Below, piece after piece: positions 1 through 5,698 of a stretch of 8,631 nucleotides of DNA; the stretch's first letter is position 1; the number at the start of each line of letters is the position of its first letter. The translations under genes were made by a program, and so were the position numbers. A model generated the notes under the pieces. That model did not search any database. It saw only the letters and a program-made list of their open reading frames with translations, and was not told the DNA's origin. Source of the DNA: Thermaceae bacterium (GTDB lineage: Bacteria; Deinococcota; Deinococci; Deinococcales; Marinithermaceae); the NCBI GenBank assembly GCA_027023345.1, contig JALVVO010000191.1, positions 1 to 8,631 on the forward strand. The letters are read 5' to 3'.

Positions 1-1663
1 GCTGGGGGGTGACGCGGCCGTGGGCCAGGGCCAGGAAGAGGTCCTCGGGGGCCGGGGTTCCGGCCAGGGCTCCGGCCGCGCGCTCGAGCTCCGACTCCTT
101 GGGGAAGGCGAGCCCCCGCCGCTTGAAGTAGCGCTCGAGCATGCGACGTCCCTTCTCGAGCTCCTCCTCGCGCTCTTTGGCCCGGAAGAAGTGGCGGATC
201 TTCTGACGGGCGCTCCGGGTCTTGGCATAGGCCAGCCAGTCCTTGGAGGGCTGGGGGCTCTTGCCGGTGATGATCTCCACCATGTCGGCGTTTTGGAGCT
301 CGTAGGAGAACGGCACGATGCGCCCGTTCACCTTGGCCCCGATCATCCGGTGGCCGACCTCGGTGTGGATGTGGTAGGCGAAGTCCACCACCGTCGCCCC
401 CCGGGGCAGGTTGATCACCTTGCCCTTGGGGGTGAAGACGAAGACTCGGCTGCCGAAGATCTCCCGGGCGATGGCCTCGACGAAGTCGCGGGAGGAGGAG
501 AACTCCGCTTGCCACTCCTGGATCGCCCGCATCCAGGAGACCCGCCTCTCTACCTCGCGGGGGTCGGTGATCCCCTCCTTGTAGAGCCAGTGGGCGGCGA
601 TCCCGTACTCCGCCTGGCGGTGCATCTCCAAGGTGCGGATCTGGATCTCGAGCGGCGTCCCCTCCTCGGTGATCACCGTGGTGTGGAGGCTTTGGTAGCC
701 GTTCGGCTTGGGGATCGCCAGGTAGTCCTTGATGCGGCCGGGGATGGGCTGCCAAAGCTGGTGGACGAGGCCCAGGGTGTGGTAGCAGACCTGCTTGCCG
801 AGCTTTTCCTCGTCCTTCGGCTCGAGGACCACCCGGAGCGCGAGCAGGTCGTAGATCTGCTCGAGGCTCTTCTGCTCGCGCTGCATCTTCCGCCAGATCG
901 AGTAGAGGTGCTTGGTCCGGCCGCTGATCTCGAAGCCGCGTATCCCCGCGCGCAGGATGGGGTCGCGGCGGAGGTGGGCCTCGAGCCTTTTCCGCGCCCG
1001 CTCGATCACCTCGGCGCGGATCGCCCGGTGGGTCTCGAGCCTTTTCTTGAGCGCCCGGTACTCGGCGGGGTGGAGGTAGCGAAACGCCAGGTCCTCGAGC
1101 TCGGTCTTGAGCTGCCCCATGCCCAGCCGGTGGGCGAGCGGGGCGAAGATCTCCAGGGTCTCCTGGCTGATCCTTTTCTGCTTCTCCGGGGGCATGAACT
1201 CGAGGGTGCGCATGTTGTGGAGCCGGTCGGCGAGCTTGACGATCACAATGCGCACGTCCTCGGTCATGGCGATGAACATCTGGCGGAGGTTCTCGGCCTG
1301 CTCGTCCTCGAGCTTCTCCGCCATCTTGGGGAGCTTGGAGACCTTGGTCTCGCCCTCGACGATGCGCCGCACCCCGGGACCGAAGCGGCGCTCGATCTCC
1401 TCGAAGGTCACCGCGGTGTCCTCGACGGTGTCGTGGAGCAGGCCGGCCTCGAGGGTCTCGAGGTCCATGCCCAGCCCCGCCAGGATCTCCGTCACCGCCA
1501 CGGGGTGGGTGATGTAGGGGTCGCCGCTTTTGCGCTTCTGGCCCCGGTGGGCCTCAAAGGCGAAGGCCAGCGCTGCCTTGAGCCGGTCGCGTTCCTCGGG
1601 CCGCAGGTAGCCTACCTTGGGCTCGAGCTGCTGCCAGAGGGTTTCGACGCGGACCTCGTTCAT
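1..1663 (-). CDS. relA: Bifunctional (p)ppGpp synthetase/hydrolase, Rel/SpoT family (C-terminus cut by window edge)
   Basis: Makes and degrades the alarmone (p)ppGpp in the cytosol (stringent response). 554 residues are visible; the family is usually about 720-760, so the missing part is the end of the C-terminal regulatory region, including the ACT domain. An HD hydrolase domain comes first: metal-ligand candidates are His53 (THP), His77-Asp78 (LLHDTVEDT) and Asp146 (KLADRLHN), so hydrolysis should be intact. The synthetase domain follows, with GRTKHLYSIWRKM, GRIKDYLAIPKPNGYQSLH and EIQIRT carrying the catalytic Glu339. RIKD at 310-313 matches the RxKD motif of bifunctional Rel/SpoT enzymes rather than the ExDD of synthetase-only RelA. 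A TGS domain starts near residue 400 (VFVFTPKGK). The ATG at 1663 fits the family N-terminus, but no Shine-Dalgarno sequence is visible before it. The ATG is 71 bases from the end of the upstream tRNA gene. The family call is very secure; rel is an equally good symbol. Confidence 0.96.
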   Translation of the reverse strand, partial: MNEVRVETLWQQLEPKVGYLRPEERDRLKAALAFAFEAHRGQKRKSGDPYITHPVAVTEILAGLGMDLETLEAGLLHDTVEDTAVTFEEIERRFGPGVRRIVEGETKVSKLPKMAEKLEDEQAENLRQMFIAMTEDVRIVIVKLADRLHNMRTLEFMPPEKQKRISQETLEIFAPLAHRLGMGQLKTELEDLAFRYLHPAEYRALKKRLETHRAIRAEVIERARKRLEAHLRRDPILRAGIRGFEISGRTKHLYSIWRKMQREQKSLEQIYDLLALRVVLEPKDEEKLGKQVCYHTLGLVHQLWQPIPGRIKDYLAIPKPNGYQSLHTTVITEEGTPLEIQIRTLEMHRQAEYGIAAHWLYKEGITDPREVERRVSWMRAIQEWQAEFSSSRDFVEAIAREIFGSRVFVFTPKGKVINLPRGATVVDFAYHIHTEVGHRMIGAKVNGRIVPFSYELQNADMVEIITGKSPQPSKDWLAYAKTRSARQKIRHFFRAKEREEELEKGRRMLERYFKRRGLAFPKESELERAAGALAGTPAPEDLFLALAHGRVTPQ

Positions 1664-1706
1664 GCTTGATACCGGGCGGGGGTTTTCCAGCCCCAGCTTA
1701 GCAAAC

Positions 1707-1730
1707 GACCCCCCGGGCCTCCGGGGGGTC
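1707..1730 (-). terminator. Candidate intrinsic terminator after tRNA-Leu
   Basis: A perfect 10-bp GC-rich stem (1707-1716 with 1721-1730) closes a 4-base loop. It starts 4 bases beyond the tRNA CCA end. On the minus strand it is followed by GTTTGCT, a short and imperfect T-run. Position and stability fit a terminator for the tRNA transcript, but the weak T-run means read-through into rel is possible. Confidence 0.6.
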
Positions 1731-1734
1731 CTCT

Positions 1735-1822
1735 TGGTGCCGGGAAGGGGACTTGAACCCCTACGGGCTAAGCGCCCACTAGCCCCTCAAGCTAGCGCGT
1801 CTACCAATTCCGCCATCCCGGC
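1735..1822 (-). tRNA. tRNA-Leu (anticodon GAG)
   Basis: Read on the minus strand, the 88-base gene folds as a type II (long variable arm) tRNA. The 7-bp acceptor stem is GCCGGGA/TCCCGGC, with discriminator A at 1738 and an encoded CCA at 1735-1737. The anticodon stem is CTAGC/GCTAG with loop TTGAGGG, giving anticodon GAG, which reads Leu CUC and CUU. The variable arm pairs GGGC with GCCC, as expected for leucine tRNAs. The T arm is AGGGG-TTCAAGT-CCCCT. CTC is a very common leucine codon in the neighbouring genes. No intron or base-pair defect is visible. Confidence 0.97.
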
Positions 1823-1841
1823 AGGCCGACGCGCGACTTTC

Positions 1842-1870
1842 ATCTTAGGAAGCGGGACTAGGGCTGTCAA
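1842..1870 (-). promoter_or_regulatory. Sigma-70-type promoter for tRNA-Leu
   Basis: On the minus strand TTGACA (1870-1865) is followed after exactly 17 bases by TAAGAT (1847-1842). This is a perfect -35 box and a near-consensus -10 at ideal spacing. Transcription would start near 1835, about 13 bases before the mature tRNA 5' end at 1822, leaving a short leader for processing. It faces away from the B12 operon. Confidence 0.85.
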
Positions 1871-1893
1871 GCGCTCCCTTTGCCCGGGCTCCG

Positions 1894-1902
1894 TGGTAAG
1901 CT
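1894..1902 (+). promoter_or_regulatory. Possible extended -10 of the B12 operon promoter
   Basis: TGGTAAGCT resembles an extended -10 element (TGn followed by TAAGCT). It lies about 40 bases before the riboswitch P1 stem, a sensible place for the start of the leader RNA. No -35 box is present at 16-18 bases, so this is the best candidate rather than a firm call. The operon promoter should lie somewhere between the tRNA promoter and 1943. Confidence 0.3.
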
Positions 1903-1943
1903 GACCCCGTCCCCCGCTAGGGGGCGCGAGGCTGCCAAAGAGG

Positions 1944-2079
1944 CCCCTGGTGCCTGGGCGCGTAGTCCAGGCTTAAAGTGGGGAAGTCCGGTGAAAGTCC
2001 GGCGCTGTCCCGCAGCGGTAACCGGGCCGCACGTCGAACCCCTGCGTCCTTGCCCGGAAGCCCGAATACCTGCCAGGGG
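1944..2079 (+). ncRNA. Cobalamin (adenosylcobalamin/B12) riboswitch aptamer
   Basis: This leader RNA senses B12 and controls the transport and synthesis genes downstream. The closing stem P1 pairs CCCCTGG (1944-1950) with CCAGGGG (2073-2079). A P2 hairpin pairs 1952-1957 with 1967-1972. The conserved core GGTGAAAGTCCGG forms a CCGG/CCGG hairpin (1988-1991 with 1999-2002). A CGCTG/CAGCG hairpin (2003-2017) exposes loop L5, TCCCG at 2008-2012. A further stem pairs CCGGGC (2022-2027) with GCCCGG (2052-2057). The B12 box, CCCGAATACCTGCC, ends at 2074. These match the Rfam-type cobalamin element closely, and the btuFCD genes downstream agree. Which corrinoid it prefers (adenosyl or aquo/methyl) cannot be read with certainty. 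Confidence 0.95.
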
Positions 2080-2087
2080 AGCCCTGG
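2073..2087 (+). promoter_or_regulatory. Anti-P1 hairpin candidate of the riboswitch
   Basis: CCAGGG (2073-2078), the 3' arm of P1, can instead pair with CCCTGG (2082-2087) across a 3-base loop. The second arm copies the 5' arm of P1 (CCCTGG within 1944-1950). The P1 closing strand therefore has two exclusive partners, a plausible link between ligand binding and the expression platform. This is seen from complementarity only. Confidence 0.45.
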
Positions 2088-2133
2088 GGTCCCCGCCCCG
2101 GGCACCTCTCGCGGAAGAGGGGAGACGGGGGTA

Positions 2134-2151
2134 AAAAGCCTATGGGCTTTT
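2134..2151 (+). promoter_or_regulatory. Leader hairpin of the riboswitch expression platform
   Basis: AAAAGCC (2134-2140) pairs perfectly with GGCTTTT (2145-2151) around a 4-base loop. Flanking GGGG (2127-2130) and CCCC (2155-2158) can extend it. It lacks a T-run after the stem, so it is not itself a convincing terminator. It may space the aptamer from the regulatory hairpins or compete with the next stem for the C-rich strand. Confidence 0.5.
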
Positions 2152-2152
2152 C

Positions 2153-2184
2153 CGCCCCGCCGTTCCCCGGTGGGGCGTTTCCCT
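2153..2184 (+). terminator. Terminator-like hairpin in the riboswitch platform
   Basis: A 9-bp stem pairs 2153-2161 with 2169-2177, including one G-T pair, around loop GTTCCCC. It is followed by TTTCCCTT. The stem is strong but the T-run is broken by C residues. It could act as a B12-dependent attenuator before btuF, or only as a structural element if control is at translation. Confidence 0.4.
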
Positions 2185-2187
2185 TCC

Positions 2188-2226
2188 CCACCTCCGGGGC
2201 GGCCTCGCGAGGGACGAAGGAGGTGG
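2188..2226 (+). promoter_or_regulatory. Ribosome-binding site of btuF and its sequestering helix
   Basis: The Shine-Dalgarno GGAGGTGG (2219-2226) sits before the ATG at 2231 with a 7-base spacer from GGAGG. An exact complement, CCACCTCC, lies at 2188-2195 and would hide it in an 8-bp helix. A second option pairs CCTC (2203-2206) with GAGG (2220-2223), leaving GGGAC (2211-2215) in a loop. GGGAC is complementary to GTCCC (2007-2011) at aptamer loop L5, the geometry of the known L5-L13 kissing contact in translational B12 riboswitches. Translational control is therefore likely. Confidence 0.6.
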
Positions 2227-2230
2227 ACGT

Positions 2231-3109
2231 ATGTGGAAGCGGCTTCTTGCGGCACTTTGGGTTTTGGGCGTCGCGCTCGCCACCGGCTACCCTCTGGTGG
2301 TCACCGACGACCTCGGGCGAAAGGTCACGATTCCCGCCGAACCCGAGCGCATCGTGGTGATGCTGCCCTCGGCTACGGAGACGGTCTGCGCCCTCGGGGC
2401 GTGCGACAAGATCGTGGCCACCGACAACTATTCGAACTGGCCCGAGGCGGTGAAGAAGCTCCCCAAGGCGGGCGGGCTCTACGACCCCAACGTCGAGCTG
2501 ATCGTCTCCCTTAAGCCGGATCTGGTGATCGCCTCGAAGTACGGCAAGCTGGTGGACCGCCTGGAGAAGGCGGGGATCCTCGCTTATGCGGTAAAGACTG
2601 AAACTTACGAGGACATTTTCAAGACCGCTCGCAAGCTGGGGCTTGTCCTCAACCGGGAGGCCCAGGCGGAGGCGCTGGTTGCCCGGATTCAGTCCGAGGT
2701 CTACCGTCTTGAGTCGATGGCGGCCAAGGCCAAGACCCGGCCCACCGTCTACTACGAGATCGACGCCACCCCCTACACGGTGGGGCCGAACTCGTTCATC
2801 GGCGTGCTGATCCGGAAGGCCCGGGGCAAAAACATCGTGCCCCCCGAGCTCGGCCTCTTTCCCAAGATCAGCCCCGAGTTCGTGGTGGAGAAGGACCCCG
2901 AGGTGATCGTCCTCGGCGACGCGCCCTACGGGGTGAACCTCGAGGCCCTCAAGAAGCGCCCGGGCTGGGCGAAGATTCGGGCGGTGCGGGAAGGCCGGGT
3001 CTGCGAGCTCAAGAAGGCCGAGACCGACGTCGTGCACCGGCCGGGGCCGCGGGTACCGGAAGGGCTCCGCGTCCTGATCCGTTGCATCCACCCCGAGGTC
3101 CTTAAGTAG
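2231..3109 (+). CDS. btuF: Cobalamin ABC transporter, periplasmic substrate-binding protein
   Basis: Captures B12 or related corrinoids outside the inner membrane and delivers them to BtuCD. The 292-residue product starts with a Sec signal peptide (WKR, then a hydrophobic stretch to about Ala17). There is no lipobox cysteine, so it should be soluble in the periplasm. The rest is a class III binding-protein fold: DDLGRKVTIPAEPERIV, then PSATETVCALG, then NVELIVSLKPDLVIAS. Glu50 (PSATE) and Glu216 (ISPEF) align by motif with the two glutamates that dock E. coli BtuF onto BtuC. Four cysteines (53, 58, 258, 285) could form disulfides in the exported protein. The start has a strong ribosome-binding site under riboswitch control. 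The haem/siderophore branch of this family looks similar; the riboswitch and neighbours favour B12. Confidence 0.92.
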   Translation: MWKRLLAALWVLGVALATGYPLVVTDDLGRKVTIPAEPERIVVMLPSATETVCALGACDKIVATDNYSNWPEAVKKLPKAGGLYDPNVELIVSLKPDLVIASKYGKLVDRLEKAGILAYAVKTETYEDIFKTARKLGLVLNREAQAEALVARIQSEVYRLESMAAKAKTRPTVYYEIDATPYTVGPNSFIGVLIRKARGKNIVPPELGLFPKISPEFVVEKDPEVIVLGDAPYGVNLEALKKRPGWAKIRAVREGRVCELKKAETDVVHRPGPRVPEGLRVLIRCIHPEVLK

Positions 3110-4108
3110 ATGCCGAAGAGGACCTGGGTCTGGCTCGGGCTCTTCGCCCTTTTGCCGCTGGCCCTCTTGCTGGGGCTCTCGGTGGGGGCGGTGCCGCTCG
3201 GCCTTTCCCAGGTCCTCGCCGGGCTCGCCGAGCGGGCGCCGGTGGTCTACGAGATCCGCCTCCCCCGGGTGCTGGGCGCGGCGCTGGTGGGGGCGGCGCT
3301 CGGGCTTTCCGGCGCCGCGTACCAGGGGCTCTTCAAGAACCCGCTCGCCGATCCCTACCTGATGGGCACGGCGAGCGGGGCCGCCTTCGGGGTGGCGGTG
3401 GCGCTCTTGCTCGAGGGCGACCTTAGCCCCGCCTACGCCCACTGGATCGGCGCGGACGGCGGGCTCTTCGTGCCCGCGTTCGCCTTCGTCGGGGCGCTCT
3501 TCGCGGTGACCCTGGCGGTGGTCCTGGCCGGGGGGGTTGGCCGCACCCGGGAGCTCATCCTCGCCGGGGTGGTGGTGGGCTCGGTCCTCACCGGGCTCAC
3601 CACCTACTTGATGCTCCGGGACGCCGACCGGGTGCGGGCGGTCTTCGCCTACACCCTGGGCAACCTGGCCTTCGTCGGCTGGCCCGAGGTGCAAAGGCTA
3701 TCCCTCTACCTGGCGGTCTCGCTGCCGGTGCTCTGGGGCATGGCCCGGGTCCTGAACGCGGTGCAGCTCGGGGAGGGGGTGGCCCGGACGCTCGGGTTGC
3801 CGCTCGACCTGCTCAAGTTCGCGCTCATCGCCACCGCTACGCTGGCCACCGCCGGGGCCGTGGCCGAGGCCGGGATCATCGGCTTCGTCGGGCTGGTGGT
3901 GCCCCACGCGCTGAGGCGGATAGGGGGCGGCGACTACCGCTTCTTGCTCCCGGCCTCGGCGCTCGGGGGGGCGGTGCTTTTGGTCCTCGCCGACACCCTG
4001 GCTCGGGTCCTCGTGCGTCCGGCCGAGCTCCCGGTGGGGGTGGTGACCACCCTGCTCGGGGGGCCGTTCTTCCTCTATTTGCTCTGGAGGATGCGTGCTT
4101 CGGGCTAG
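3110..4108 (+). CDS. btuC: Cobalamin ABC transporter, permease subunit (FecCD family)
   Basis: Inner-membrane channel subunit, expected to work as a dimer. The 332-residue protein is hydrophobic almost throughout, consistent with about ten membrane helices, and has the usual family length. Recognisable FecCD features are GLSGAAYQGLFKNPLADPYL near residues 65-85, then GVVVGSVLTGLTTYLMLRD, and the coupling segment LGEGVARTLGLPL before EAGIIGFVGLVVPHALRR. The C-terminal LPVGVVTTLLGGPFFLYLL is also typical. The ATG directly follows the btuF stop with no spacer. A modest GAGGT lies 10 bases upstream, so translation is probably coupled to btuF. Specificity for B12 rather than iron chelates comes from context. 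Confidence 0.93.
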   Translation: MPKRTWVWLGLFALLPLALLLGLSVGAVPLGLSQVLAGLAERAPVVYEIRLPRVLGAALVGAALGLSGAAYQGLFKNPLADPYLMGTASGAAFGVAVALLLEGDLSPAYAHWIGADGGLFVPAFAFVGALFAVTLAVVLAGGVGRTRELILAGVVVGSVLTGLTTYLMLRDADRVRAVFAYTLGNLAFVGWPEVQRLSLYLAVSLPVLWGMARVLNAVQLGEGVARTLGLPLDLLKFALIATATLATAGAVAEAGIIGFVGLVVPHALRRIGGGDYRFLLPASALGGAVLLVLADTLARVLVRPAELPVGVVTTLLGGPFFLYLLWRMRASG

Positions 4109-4850
4109 CGGGCTGGCGGTGCGCTACGGGCGGCGGGCCGCCCTCTCGGGGGTGGATCTCGCGGTCGGGCCGGGAGAGTGGGTTGCCCTGCTCGGACCCA
4201 ACGGCTCGGGGAAGAGCACCCTCCTCTTCGCCCTGCTCGGGCTCGTACCCCACTGGGGGCGGGTCGAGCTCTTCGGGCGCCCGCTCGCGGCCTACACCAG
4301 CTGGGAGCGGGGGCGCCTGCTCGCCTACCTCCCCCAGAACGGCCCGGTGCCCGAGGGCATGCGGGTGCGGGAGGTGGTGGCGCTCGGGCGGCTCCCCCAC
4401 CAGGGGCTCTTCGGCCGCTGGCGGGGGGAGGACGAGGAGGCGCTCGGCTTCGCCCTCCGGGCCACCGAGACCGAGGGCCTTGCCGACCGGTTCTTGGAGA
4501 CCCTCTCGGGCGGCGAGCGGCAGCGGGTGGCGCTGGCCCGGGCCCTCGCCGCGAGGCCCCGCTTTCTCCTCCTGGACGAACCCACCAACCACCTCGACCT
4601 CGACCACCAGGCCCGCCTGCTCGGGCTTTTGCGCCGGCTGGCCGACGAGGGGGTGGGGGTGATCAGCGTCTTCCACGACCCCAACCACGCCCGCGCCGCC
4701 GACCGGGTGGTGCTGCTCGAGGCCGGGCGGGTGCGGGCCGAGGGGCCGCTTCGCGCGCTGGTGGACGAGATCCTCGCGCTCTATCCCGGGGCCGAGGCCT
4801 GGGAGACGCCCCGGGGGCCGGTGGTGCTGCCGGGTTGGGGGCGGCGATGA
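4095..4850 (+). CDS. btuD: Cobalamin ABC transporter, ATP-binding subunit
   Basis: Cytosolic ATPase that powers import through BtuC. The 251-residue product has every ABC motif: Walker A GPNGSGKST (34-42), Q-loop Gln81 (YLPQN), signature LSGGERQRV (137-145), Walker B LLLDEP (158-163), D-loop NHLD (165-168) and switch His194. No key residue is altered. The GTG start at 4095 lies inside the end of btuC, overlapping by 14 bases. A GGAGG at 4086-4090 sits only 4 bases before it. The nearby ATG at 4091 belongs to the btuC frame, so GTG is the best start. The stop overlaps the next start as ATGA. Confidence 0.94.
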   Translation: MLRASGLAVRYGRRAALSGVDLAVGPGEWVALLGPNGSGKSTLLFALLGLVPHWGRVELFGRPLAAYTSWERGRLLAYLPQNGPVPEGMRVREVVALGRLPHQGLFGRWRGEDEEALGFALRATETEGLADRFLETLSGGERQRVALARALAARPRFLLLDEPTNHLDLDHQARLLGLLRRLADEGVGVISVFHDPNHARAADRVVLLEAGRVRAEGPLRALVDEILALYPGAEAWETPRGPVVLPGWGRR

Positions 4851-5185
4851 GGGGTTCCTTGAAGGCGAGCGGCGCGCTGCTCGTGGTGGACCTCGGCGAG
4901 GTGCGAAGGCTTCGCACCGAGTCGGGGCCCGTGCTCGCCCGCTACGTGGCGGTGGTCCGGGCCGAGGCCGAGGGGCGCTGCGCCCGCCCGGGGCGGACCC
5001 CCTACGGCCCGGTGCTTCTGCGCCACGGGCTGCCTCCCGGGGAGACGCTCGTCTACCGCTCGACGAGCGACCCTCTGGAGTTTGAGCTCGAGGACGGCGC
5101 GGTGGTGGTGGGAAGCGTGGCGGTCTTCCCCGACGGCCCCCCGGCCTACGTCTTCACCCCCCACTACGTCTGGGTGGAGGAGTAG
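4847..5185 (+). CDS. Uncharacterised 112-residue protein in the B12 operon
   Basis: I do not recognise this family. The start ATG overlaps the btuD stop (ATGA) and the stop TAG touches the cobO start, so the gene is embedded in the operon and probably translationally coupled. The reading frame is open further upstream, but that part is a shadow of btuD. The product has no signal peptide or membrane helix, one cysteine (Cys45), and a pattern suggesting mostly beta strands: ALLVVDLGEVRRL, LARYVAVVRAEAEG, ETLVYRST, PLEFELEDGAVVVGSVAVF and PAYVFTPHYVWVEE. Aromatic residues and His106 cluster at the C-terminus. No nucleotide-binding or metal motif is obvious. Position between importer and adenosyltransferase suggests a B12-linked role, such as corrinoid handling, but that is inference only. 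Confidence 0.8.
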   Translation: MRGSLKASGALLVVDLGEVRRLRTESGPVLARYVAVVRAEAEGRCARPGRTPYGPVLLRHGLPPGETLVYRSTSDPLEFELEDGAVVVGSVAVFPDGPPAYVFTPHYVWVEE

Positions 5186-5698
5186 ATGGGCCGCCTGCTG
5201 GTCATGACCGGGGACGGCAAGGGCAAATCCACCGCCGCCTTTGGACTCGTTTTGCGGGCCTACGGGCGAGGGCTTTTGCCCGTCGTTTTCCAGTTCGTCA
5301 AGCGAAAAAACGGTGCTTATGGCGAGCACCGCGCGTTCCGAAAGCTGGGGATACCCATTTACCCGCTTGGGGACGGGTTCACCTGGCGATCGAAGGACCT
5401 GGGGCGGACCGCAGAGCTTGCCCGGACCGGCTGGGCCAAGGCCCGGGAGGCGCTCCTTTCCGGGACCTACGACCTGGTCGTGCTGGACGAGTTTACCTAC
5501 GTGCTGAACCACGGCTGGGTGGGGCAGGAGGAGGCGCTCCTTGCCTTCCGTTCCCGGCCGGATGGGGTGCACCTTGCCGTCACCGGGCGGGGCACCCCCG
5601 AGTGGCTCGTGGCCGTTGCTGACACCGTCACCGAGATGAGGAAGGTCAAGCACGCCCACGAGGCCGGCGTGCCCGCCACCCGGGGGGTGGAGCTTTGA
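5186..5698 (+). CDS. cobO: Cob(I)alamin adenosyltransferase (CobA/CobO/BtuR type)
   Basis: Transfers the adenosyl group of ATP to the cobalt of reduced corrinoids, giving adenosylcobalamin or its precursors in the cytosol. The 170-residue protein carries the P-loop GDGKGKST (9-16) characteristic of CobA, then QFVKRKNGAYGE, GDGFTW, the acidic VLDEF (Asp101-Glu102), TGRGTPEWL and the C-terminal block ADTVTEMRKVKHAHEAGV. It lacks the N-terminal extension found in enterobacterial BtuR, as is common in shorter homologues. GGAGG at 5176-5180 lies 5 bases before the ATG. Its position after the importer fits immediate adenosylation of incoming corrinoid. It ends in a 4-base overlap with cbiA. Confidence 0.95.
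   Translation: MGRLLVMTGDGKGKSTAAFGLVLRAYGRGLLPVVFQFVKRKNGAYGEHRAFRKLGIPIYPLGDGFTWRSKDLGRTAELARTGWAKAREALLSGTYDLVVLDEFTYVLNHGWVGQEEALLAFRSRPDGVHLAVTGRGTPEWLVAVADTVTEMRKVKHAHEAGVPATRGVEL

Noticed and set aside
60..1650. Many CTCGAG hexamers in and around rel, considered as a repeat or recognition-site array
   Set aside because: CTC-GAG is simply the favoured Leu-Glu codon pair and is irregularly spaced. It also occurs in the other genes.
20..1669. Plus-strand open frame of about 550 codons opposite rel
   Set aside because: The minus strand encodes a full set of Rel motifs across the same stretch. The plus-strand translation is low complexity with no family features.
2142..2360. Short plus-strand open frame starting in the leader ahead of btuF
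   Set aside because: It lies over the riboswitch hairpins, has no ribosome-binding site, and overlaps btuF in another frame.
1973..3694. Minus-strand open frame of over 570 codons opposite the riboswitch, btuF and btuC
   Set aside because: It is antisense to clear genes, its translation is His/Pro/Gly/Arg-rich without domains, and long antisense frames are expected at this GC content.
4178..4846. Long plus-strand open frame running from inside btuD into the 112-residue gene
   Set aside because: The upstream part is rich in Gly/Arg/Ala/Pro with no recognisable fold and lies in another frame of btuD, whose ABC motifs are complete. Only the part from the ATG at 4847 looks like a protein.
5241..5360. 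Slightly lower-GC patch in cobO, considered as a sign of recent transfer
   Set aside because: It is short, lies inside a normal family sequence, and includes lysine-rich codons that account for it. There are no flanking repeats or mobile genes.
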